The translations under genes and the position numbers were made by a program. The notes beneath the pieces are model-generated. The model did not search any database. It saw only the letters and a program-made list of their open reading frames with translations, and was not told the DNA's origin. From Microbacterium foliorum (GTDB lineage: Bacteria; Actinomycetota; Actinomycetes; Actinomycetales; Microbacteriaceae), in assembly GCF_003367705.1 (NCBI RefSeq), contig NZ_CP031425.1, positions 496,001 through 560,000 of the forward strand: a DNA stretch of 64,000 nt, in the 5' to 3' direction. Positions 57,861-64,000 of the stretch are shown here, one piece after another (position 1 is the stretch's first letter; each line of letters starts with the position of its first letter).

Positions 57861-57866
57861 TAGTGT
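57861..57866 (+). promoter_or_regulatory. -10 element for the type VII secretion genes
   Basis: TAGTGT (57861-57866) lies 31 nt ahead of the eccD ATG (57898) in a 76-nt gap. AGCAGGAT near the ATG can act as the ribosome site. Start of a separate transcript for the secretion locus is inferred; read-through from module B is also possible. Confidence 0.4.
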
Positions 57867-57897
57867 GAATCCGCGTGTCTGACGAAAGCAGGATCTG

Positions 57898-59250
57898 ATG
57901 TCGCCCCAGTCGACGGCTGTCGCTTCCTCGCAGCTCGTGCGCCTCTCGGTGCAGTGGGAGTCCGAGCGGATCGACGTCGGTGTGCCGGGCGGAGTCCCGG
58001 TGGCCGAGGTGCTCCCCTCGCTGACCCGCCGTCTGCGCATGCTCGACGGCGCATCCGCGTCCGCAGGGTTCCGTCTCGTGCACGCCGACGGCACGCCGCT
58101 GGAGGCCGACCGCACGCTGGCAGCCCAGGGCGTTCAGGACGGTGACTTCCTCGTGCTCGAGCAGGGCACGGCGCCCGCGCTCGCCAAACGCTACGACGAC
58201 CTCGTCGAGGCCGTCGCGGATGCCGTCGAGACCAACGCGCCGTCGTGGTCGGCGCAGAACTCGGTGACCACGGCCACCGTCGTCGCCTCGGTGCTGCTGC
58301 TGCTCGGTCTCGTTCCCGCGGTCTGGGCCTGGGTCGACTCCGGCACGATCGTCACCGCGGCCGGAGCGGGTGCCGCCGCGATCGTGCTGCTGATCTGCGC
58401 GCTCGTGATGGATCGCACCGCGGCCCCGCAGCAGGCGACCATGTCGCTCGCGCTCGTCTCGTCGGTCTACGCGGGCGCCGCCGGATACACCCTGCTTCCC
58501 GACGCCGACGGCTGGGGCCTCGCGCTCGTGATCGGCGGCGGCGCGATGCTGGCGTTCGGTGCCGTCGCGCTGCTCGCGCTGAAGCGTCAGCGCGAGTACA
58601 GTCTCATCCCGGTCGCGGTGGGGGGCATGCTGCTCGTCATCGGCGCCGTCATCTCCTGGTTCGCCGCCCCGGTCGCCGCCACACTCGCCGCGGCCATGGC
58701 GGTCGCCGGCATCGCGGGGCTCGGCGCCCCGTGGGTGGCTCTCGCCTCGGTGCCGCTGCGCGTCGTGTCGGCGCGCGACGAGTCCGAGGTCTATGACGCG
58801 CCCTCGCACATCTCACCGGAAGAGGTGGCGCGGCTGTACGCCCGCGCCCACCGCTACCAGGTCTCGTTGCGCATCTCGCTGTGCGTGATCGTGCTCGTCG
58901 CGACCGCTCCCGTCGTCGCCTCGGGCTTCTGGGGTCTCCTGCTGTGCGCGGTCACCTTCATCGGGATGTTCCTCGGCACGCGCCAGGTCTATTCGCGCTT
59001 CGACATCGTCGCGGTGTCCTCCGGTGTGCTCGCGGGTGTCGCGCTCGGCGTGACCACGGCGATCCTCAGTCACCCCGACTGGATCGGCGGCCTGGTCATC
59101 GGGCTGGCCGCGATCGCCGTCTGCATCATCGTCGTCGTGCTGCTGAATCCGAAGACGCGCATCCGCCTCACCCGGTTCGCGGACTTCGCCGAGTGGGGGA
59201 CGATCGCGCTGCTGCTCCCGCTCGCCATCATCACCGGGGGCTGGTTCTGA
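57898..59250 (+). CDS. eccD: Type VII secretion integral membrane protein EccD
   Basis: A 450-residue EccD. An N-terminal ubiquitin-like domain (about 10-95; LVRLSVQWESERIDVGVPGG, LEADRTLAAQGVQDGD, FLVLEQG) is followed by about eleven membrane helices from residue 120 to the end, and a cytosolic loop with HISPEEVARLYARAHRY. EccD forms the large membrane channel-like core of ESX (type VII) secretion complexes together with EccB, EccC and EccE. eccB begins 3 nt after its stop. Confidence 0.93.
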   Translation: MSPQSTAVASSQLVRLSVQWESERIDVGVPGGVPVAEVLPSLTRRLRMLDGASASAGFRLVHADGTPLEADRTLAAQGVQDGDFLVLEQGTAPALAKRYDDLVEAVADAVETNAPSWSAQNSVTTATVVASVLLLLGLVPAVWAWVDSGTIVTAAGAGAAAIVLLICALVMDRTAAPQQATMSLALVSSVYAGAAGYTLLPDADGWGLALVIGGGAMLAFGAVALLALKRQREYSLIPVAVGGMLLVIGAVISWFAAPVAATLAAAMAVAGIAGLGAPWVALASVPLRVVSARDESEVYDAPSHISPEEVARLYARAHRYQVSLRISLCVIVLVATAPVVASGFWGLLLCAVTFIGMFLGTRQVYSRFDIVAVSSGVLAGVALGVTTAILSHPDWIGGLVIGLAAIAVCIIVVVLLNPKTRIRLTRFADFAEWGTIALLLPLAIITGGWF

Positions 59251-59253
59251 TCC

Positions 59254-60570
59254 ATGGCATCCAAGTCAGAGCTGCTGCAGGCGCAGGCCTTCAATCGCCG
59301 TCGTCTCCAGCGCGCGTTCGTCAGCGGCGCGCCCGGCGGTCGTGAGCTCGCCCCGGGCAAGCCGCTTCGCGGTGTCGTGGTCAGCGTCGCCCTCGGAGTC
59401 CTGACCATCATCGTCTCGCTGCTGATCGGCACCTTCACCGGAAGCCTGCCGAAGGACTGGGAGAAGGGCGCGATCATCGTCGTGCAGGGCGAGGGATCTC
59501 GCTATGTGGCTCTCGACGGCACGCTCTACCCGGTGAAGAACCTGGCGAGCGCCCGACTGCTCGTGGGCTCGGCGAAGATCACCTCGGTGCCGGCCAACAA
59601 GCTCGACGGCATCAGCCGCGATCCCTCGCCGGTGGGCATCGACGGGGCGCCCGACTATCTGCCCGCTCCTGACCGTCAGTACGAGGGCGCATGGCTCAGC
59701 TGCGTCGCGAGCGACAGCCCGCTGGAGATCTCGACGCGACTGCTCGACGATCCGGTCGGTGCGGCCGACCAGGCGGCCCTCGTGAAGGACGACGACGACG
59801 ACTACTGGTTCGTCGAGGGGGATAAGCGCTATGCGGTCAGCGACGACAACGTCGCGGTCGTGGCGAGCGTGTTCCTCGGGATCGACGACGTCGACTCCGT
59901 GCCGACGGTCTCGGCCCTGTGGCTGAATCTGGTCACCCCGGGGTCGCCGCTCGAGGTGAACCTCGGCGCGGAGCTCGGAGAGAATGCCGGCGCTGCCGGT
60001 CTCGTCGTGGGCCAGGCCGTGCAGACGCAGTCCGACGGCGACGTCGTCAACGAGTACATCGCCGACGGCGACGGTCGCCTCGTTCCGGCGACGCCGTTCG
60101 CCCGGCAGCTCCTCACCGCCTATGTGGGCATGGAGCCGGTCGTGATGACGGTCGCCGAGGCGACCGACCTCGCCGACGTGAACTCCGACGCGATCCCGGC
60201 CGATTGGCCGCGGACCGTCTCGTCGTCGTCGGCCGACGGCGGAGAGACGGCCTGCCTGCAGATGACGCCGAGCGCCGACGGCCCCGTGGTGTCGGTGACG
60301 GCCACACCCGACGACACCGAGCTGGGAACGAGCGTGACCCCCGGTGCGGGTGCGGCGATCACGGCGCGATCGAGCGGCGAGGGAGCCACGTACGGCTTCG
60401 TCGCCGAGTCCGGCGTGTACTTCCCCGTGGAGACCGCTGAGGATCTCGCTCTGCTCGGGTATTCGACCGAGAGCTCGCTCACCGTTCCCGCCGCCTGGAC
60501 GCAGCTGCTCGAGCAGGGCCCCACCCTCAGCCGCACGATCGCGCAGAGGACGTCGGGGCAGGGCGGCTGA
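59254..60570 (+). CDS. eccB: Type VII secretion protein EccB
   Basis: A 438-residue EccB. It opens with the family signature MASKSELLQAQAFNRRRLQR, has one membrane helix (about 40-62), then a large extracytoplasmic repeat domain beginning KGAIIVVQGEGSRYVALDG. EccB spans the membrane and reaches the periplasmic/outer side of ESX complexes. EccB is shorter than in mycobacteria (about 480-510), mainly at the C-terminus. Its TGA overlaps the mycosin ATG (TGATG). Confidence 0.93.
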   Translation: MASKSELLQAQAFNRRRLQRAFVSGAPGGRELAPGKPLRGVVVSVALGVLTIIVSLLIGTFTGSLPKDWEKGAIIVVQGEGSRYVALDGTLYPVKNLASARLLVGSAKITSVPANKLDGISRDPSPVGIDGAPDYLPAPDRQYEGAWLSCVASDSPLEISTRLLDDPVGAADQAALVKDDDDDYWFVEGDKRYAVSDDNVAVVASVFLGIDDVDSVPTVSALWLNLVTPGSPLEVNLGAELGENAGAAGLVVGQAVQTQSDGDVVNEYIADGDGRLVPATPFARQLLTAYVGMEPVVMTVAEATDLADVNSDAIPADWPRTVSSSSADGGETACLQMTPSADGPVVSVTATPDDTELGTSVTPGAGAAITARSSGEGATYGFVAESGVYFPVETAEDLALLGYSTESSLTVPAAWTQLLEQGPTLSRTIAQRTSGQGG

Positions 60571-61859
60571 TGGGTCTGCGCACCGTGCGGAGGGCAGCGG
60601 CGGCGCTCGGCGTGGCCGCAGTGCTGGGCTCGGGGATGCTGGCTGCCCCCGGTGCGGCCGTGGCATCGATGCCGACGGCCGCAGCATCGACCTCGACGCC
60701 GTCGATCGATGCGGGTGAGCAGTGCACCCCGGGTGACCGCGTGCTCGTCTCGGGAACGAGCTATCTCGTCGACCGGCTGGGCCTCGAGGCCGCGTGGACG
60801 CTGAGTCGCGGCGCGGGCGTCACGGTCGCCGTCGTCGACTCCGGTGTCGAGGCGGGCAACGCACACCTCGCGGGAGCCCTCGTGCCGGGCGCGAGCACGT
60901 TCGGCGACGGCACCGCTCCCGCCGATGACGATCTGTTCGGGCACGGCACGGCGATCGCGGGCCTCATCGCCGCGCGGCAAGTCGAGGGGTCGGGCGTGGT
61001 CGGGATCGCGCCCGAGGCGCGGATCATGCCGGTCCGCGCGTTCCAGGCCGCGCCGGAAGACGGGCAGTCCTCGCGGGACATCGCCGGACCGTCGGCGGCA
61101 TCGGTGACCGCCGGCATCCGCTGGGCCGCCGACCATGGTGCGCAGATCATCAACGTCTCGCTCTCCGACGATCAGTCCGCCGACCTCTACGCCGGCGCCG
61201 TCTCCTACGCCCATGCGCGGGGGGCGCTGGTGATCGCGAGCGCGGGAAACCGCAACACCGCGAACGCCAACCGCCCCGATCCCGAGCACTTCTATCCCGG
61301 AGAGCTGACCGGCGCGCTCGCCGTCTCGGCGGTGCTGAAGGACGGCACGTGGGATCCGGACTCGTCATACTCCGGCTCCCACGTCGACATCGCGGCGCCC
61401 GGGCAGTCGATGCCCTCGGCATACATCTCGGGCGGTGACTGCGTGTTCAACGGCGACTCGGCGTCGTCGAGCTACGCGACGGCCGTGATCTCTGGGGCCG
61501 CGGCTCTCGTCGCCGCGCGCTACCCCGACGAGACTCCCGATCAGTGGGCGTTCCGTCTGCTGCAGTCGGCGATGCGCGTCTCGCCGACCGAGCCCACCGA
61601 CACGGTCGGGTGGGGCGAGGTGCGCCCCGCCGAGGCGCTGGCTCTGGTCGATGACGGCACGCTTCCCGGTCCGCCGTCCCCGGCGCACCCGGCGGGCGAG
61701 CCGGAACCCGAGGTCACCAGGACCATCTCGATCGAGCCGGATGCGGATCCGCTCGACCCCGCGCGTGCGATCGTCGGATGGGCGCTCGGAGGCGCCGCGA
61801 CGATCTCCGCGATCATGCTCCTGCTGGCGCGAGGACGGGCCCGCAGCACCGCGACGTGA
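60570..61859 (+). CDS. mycP: Mycosin, ESX-associated S8 serine protease
   Basis: A 429-residue membrane-anchored subtilase. Signal peptide (about 1-33; AAAALGVAAVLGSGMLAAPG), catalytic Asp90 (AVVDSGVEAG), His125 (FGHGTAIAG) and Ser301 (ASSSYATAVISG), and a single C-terminal helix (WALGGAATISAIMLLLA) with a short basic tail, the layout of MycP. The Ser sits in S-S-S-Y-A where homologues usually have G-T-S-[YF]-A. Mycosins stabilise the ESX complex and process some substrates. Follows eccB by overlap, the standard order in ESX loci. Confidence 0.92.
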   Translation: MGLRTVRRAAAALGVAAVLGSGMLAAPGAAVASMPTAAASTSTPSIDAGEQCTPGDRVLVSGTSYLVDRLGLEAAWTLSRGAGVTVAVVDSGVEAGNAHLAGALVPGASTFGDGTAPADDDLFGHGTAIAGLIAARQVEGSGVVGIAPEARIMPVRAFQAAPEDGQSSRDIAGPSAASVTAGIRWAADHGAQIINVSLSDDQSADLYAGAVSYAHARGALVIASAGNRNTANANRPDPEHFYPGELTGALAVSAVLKDGTWDPDSSYSGSHVDIAAPGQSMPSAYISGGDCVFNGDSASSSYATAVISGAAALVAARYPDETPDQWAFRLLQSAMRVSPTEPTDTVGWGEVRPAEALALVDDGTLPGPPSPAHPAGEPEPEVTRTISIEPDADPLDPARAIVGWALGGAATISAIMLLLARGRARSTAT

Positions 61860-61916
61860 GCAGCGAGCGCGACGCTATGGGGACTTCTCCCCCTATGGTC
61901 GTGACGCCTCGCTTCG

Positions 61917-61922
61917 TAGGAT
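61917..61922 (+). promoter_or_regulatory. Possible -10 element for the YbaB-like gene
   Basis: TAGGAT (61917-61922) lies 29 nt ahead of ATG 61952 in the 92-nt gap after mycP. A short hairpin (GGGGA/TCCCC around 61879-61892) lies just before, possibly ending the eccD-mycP transcript. Confidence 0.4.
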
Positions 61923-61951
61923 GAGGTCAAAGGTCTACGGAAGAGGAGCGC

Positions 61952-62695
61952 ATGGTCAGCATGGATATGGCGGATGCCAATCGCCTCATGGCGGAACTGC
62001 GCCAGACGGCGGGTGAACTGCAGCACGAGCTGCGCTCGCTCGCGTCGGCGTCAGAGCAGCTGGCCCCGGTCACGGTCACAGACGACGCCGGCGCCATCAC
62101 ACTCACTCTCGCGGCGAACGGCGCTGTGCAGTCCCTCGCGCTCGATGAGGACTGGCGCGACACGATCGGCGAGGACGCACTCGGACCCGTCATCAGCACC
62201 TGCTACCAGGACGCGATCGGTCAGCGCGCGGGCCAGTGGATGAAGGCCTATTCCGAGACCGCCGAACAGGGCGAGGCGGCTCCGCTGCCTGAACCGGCTC
62301 CGGTGCAGCTCGGCGACCCGAGCGTGTCGTGGGGCATCGACGCGCGGGAGCAGCTGCGTGACATGTACGCCGCGGCCGACGCCCAGCAGCAGGAGTTCCT
62401 GGCCCACCGTGCGCAGCGCGCGCGTCAGGAGCGAGACGGGGTCAACGCCGCGAAGACGGTGATGGTCACCCGCGAGGGAGACACCATCACCGCGGTCAAG
62501 GTCGACGAGCGCTGGGTGCGCAACACGAACGACGAAGTGATCGAGAAAGAGGTCGTGCGGGCGCTGAACAACGTCATGGCCATGTCGGCACGCGAACGTG
62601 AGAACAAGTACGAGGGGTTCCCCGCGATCGAGCAGCTCATGCAGCTCGCGCACAACCCCCAGGAACTGATGCGCCGCATGGGCGCTATCCGCTGA
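61952..62695 (+). CDS. YbaB/EbfC-like protein with two YbaB-type halves, ESX-associated
   Basis: A 247-residue soluble protein; ATG follows AAGAGGAG. The N-terminal half (RLMAELRQTAGELQ helix, then DAGAITLTLAANGAVQSLAL and VISTCYQDAIGQRAGQ) is YbaB-like: a helix, a small beta sheet and a second helix. The C-terminal half repeats the plan (REQLRDMYAAADAQQ helix, then KTVMVTREGDTITAVKVDER and VEVVRALNN-like KEVVRALNNVMAMSA). YbaB/EbfC-like proteins of ESX loci include EspL, a chaperone- or nucleoid-like factor. Family match is by fold pattern. It lies between mycP and a probable ESX substrate, 16 nt ahead of the latter. Confidence 0.75.
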   Translation: MVSMDMADANRLMAELRQTAGELQHELRSLASASEQLAPVTVTDDAGAITLTLAANGAVQSLALDEDWRDTIGEDALGPVISTCYQDAIGQRAGQWMKAYSETAEQGEAAPLPEPAPVQLGDPSVSWGIDAREQLRDMYAAADAQQQEFLAHRAQRARQERDGVNAAKTVMVTREGDTITAVKVDERWVRNTNDEVIEKEVVRALNNVMAMSARERENKYEGFPAIEQLMQLAHNPQELMRRMGAIR

Positions 62696-62711
62696 GTCAG
62701 GGAGAACGACA

Positions 62712-64000
62712 ATGGGATTCGGAATTCCGGATGTACTGGGCGACGTCGCCGACGCCCTCAACCCGATCGACGAGATCGTCGATTTCGCGGGCAACGTCGC
62801 CGATGGTGACGTCATCGGTGCCGTCGGCAACGTCATCGACGCCAGTACTCCGCTCGATGAGATGTTCAGCGCGGGGAACCACCTGCTCGGTGGCGGCAGC
62901 GGGGGAGGGGTCTCGTCGGGCGGCGGTATTCAGCAGCCCACGACGGTCGCTCCGCTCGACGACACCCCGGGCGAATCGATCCTGCCCGAGCCGCCCCCGC
63001 AGCCGGGTGCGTCGTCGTTCGGCGGCGAGGGTGAAGTCGACGTCGAGACGGAGTACCTGCACAAGGACGCGAATGCCTTCGATTCCGCAGCGAGCTCGTA
63101 CGGCAGCATCACCTCTGCAGCGGAGGGCCTGACCATCCCGGCATCCGCCTTCTCGTTCATCGGAGGCCAGGCATCGGCGGCGTACAACACGTTCCAGGCG
63201 ACCATGGCGCAGCTGCTCGGCACGGCGCCCGACGCTCTGGCCGGATTCGCCGCCTCGCTCAGGCTCACGGCTGAGGCGTACGAACAGACCGATATCGACT
63301 CCGCCAGGGCCGAGGACCGCCCCATCGACACCGAGGTGCCGTCGACCAACGGCGGTTCGACTGGCGGAGACGGTGCCAGCTCGGGCGGCGGAACGGGCGG
63401 GGGACCGGGAGGCGGAACCGGCGGCGGCGGAAGTGTCGGCGGCGGTGGCGGCGAGAACCCGCAGATCGATGACCCGCGAGTCGACGGTGACACCGACGGT
63501 GAGACCGGCGACGACGAGGCCCGTGCCGAGGCGGATGCCAAGGCCGACAGGATCGACGGTCGCGCCGACGCGCTCGACCGGCAGGCCGATCAGGCCGATC
63601 AGCACGCCGAGAAGGCTCAGGAGCAGGTCGAGACGATCGACAAGCAGATCGACGCGCTCGAGGACCGGGCTGCAGAGCTCGACCGCAGCGCCACGGACGG
63701 CGAGCGTCGGGCGACCGAGCTCGATCTGAAGGCGACGCAGCAGGAGCAGGCCGGCGACTCGGCCGGAGCGCTGCAGAGTCGCTCCGAGTCGGCCGCCGTG
63801 CGCGCCGACGCGGCAGCCCAGCGGGCGGAGGCCGCGGAGATCCGCGAGCAGATCGAGACGCTCGAGGACACCCGCGACGAGGCCATGGAAGAGATGACCG
63901 ATGCGCGCGAGGATGCCGCAGAGCTGCGTGACAAGGCGGCCGACCTGCGCGACCAGGCCGCGCAGCTTCGTGACGAAGCCGCAGGCACCGACTCCACGGG
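62712..64000 (+). CDS. Probable ESX-secreted protein: EspC-like domain plus long coiled coil (truncated by window end)
   Basis: Open frame of 429 codons reaching the window edge, no stop. ATG 62712 follows GGGAGAA. Residues 1-60 are an acidic/Gly-Ala segment (DVADALNPIDEIVDFAGNVA). Residues about 120-200 (DANAFDSAASSYGSITSAAE, ending LTAEAYEQTD) match the EspC/type VII secretion target pattern, a helical pair ending in A-Y-x-x-T-D. A Gly-rich linker (GGGTGGGPGGGTGGGG) follows, then from about 265 an extremely charged Ala/Asp/Glu/Arg/Gln coiled coil (ADALDRQADQADQHAEKAQE; RDKAADLRDQAAQLRDEAAG). Position behind EccD-EccB-MycP supports secretion through this system. The C-terminal effector part, if any, lies outside the window. 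Confidence 0.8.
   Translation, partial: MGFGIPDVLGDVADALNPIDEIVDFAGNVADGDVIGAVGNVIDASTPLDEMFSAGNHLLGGGSGGGVSSGGGIQQPTTVAPLDDTPGESILPEPPPQPGASSFGGEGEVDVETEYLHKDANAFDSAASSYGSITSAAEGLTIPASAFSFIGGQASAAYNTFQATMAQLLGTAPDALAGFAASLRLTAEAYEQTDIDSARAEDRPIDTEVPSTNGGSTGGDGASSGGGTGGGPGGGTGGGGSVGGGGGENPQIDDPRVDGDTDGETGDDEARAEADAKADRIDGRADALDRQADQADQHAEKAQEQVETIDKQIDALEDRAAELDRSATDGERRATELDLKATQQEQAGDSAGALQSRSESAAVRADAAAQRAEAAEIREQIETLEDTRDEAMEEMTDAREDAAELRDKAADLRDQAAQLRDEAAGTDST

Overview
The window comes from a high-GC Gram-positive actinobacterium, most likely Microbacteriaceae (Microbacterium or a close relative). The reasons are the very high GC content, the GC-rich third codon positions, frequent GTG starts, many 4-base ATGA/GTGA gene overlaps, -10 elements placed 6 nt ahead of ATG (leaderless transcripts), an ESX-type secretion locus and an LAxTG-like sorting signal. 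I see no tRNA, rRNA, insertion sequence, CRISPR array or phage gene. The species is an inference.

Positions 1-24.6 kb are a mosaic of ordinary accessory and metabolic genes. They hold the end of a probable sodium:solute symporter, a secreted S8 subtilase, a minus-strand GNAT/pirin/DUF6226-like operon and RecQ helicase. Next is a sugar-utilisation unit with a tandem TetR repressor, divergent MFS transporter and GH3 glycosidase, with twin operator palindromes between. Then come a 1.8-kaa cell-wall protein with Ig-like repeats and a huge Ala/Ser/Asp/Thr stalk, a DUF5819/HTTM membrane pair, an acyl-CoA oxidase, a zinc alcohol dehydrogenase and 3-methyladenine glycosylase I.

Positions 24.7-57.8 kb are the main feature: two consecutive versions of one multi-gene module, all on the plus strand and mostly translationally coupled. 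Module A (24773-40456) runs Ser/Thr kinase, giant Ig-like surface protein, MoxR ATPase, DUF58 protein, transglutaminase-like membrane protein, DUF5684-FHA protein, PP2C phosphatase, and a membrane protein with an array of acidic-Thr-hydrophobic motifs. Module B (40608-57821) runs giant Ig/FN3 surface protein, MoxR, DUF58, transglutaminase-like, RDD-FHA, PP2C, FHA, Ser/Thr kinase, and an FHA/HTH-like protein. The core kinase/FN3/AAA/DUF58/transglutaminase set matches the PFNA gene cluster described in Bifidobacterium. Unusual here are the tandem duplication, the apparent loss of the catalytic Cys in both transglutaminase domains, and the many kinase-site-like Thr motifs next to FHA domains.

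Positions 57.9-64.0 kb begin an ESX-like type VII secretion locus: EccD, EccB, a mycosin (MycP), a YbaB-like protein and a truncated EspC-like/coiled-coil protein at the edge. EccC, EccE and WXG100 substrates are not in the window and would be expected downstream. A reasonable overall inference is a cell-surface programme: giant anchored fibres made or remodelled with MoxR/DUF58 help, under kinase/phosphatase/FHA control, next to a specialised secretion machine.
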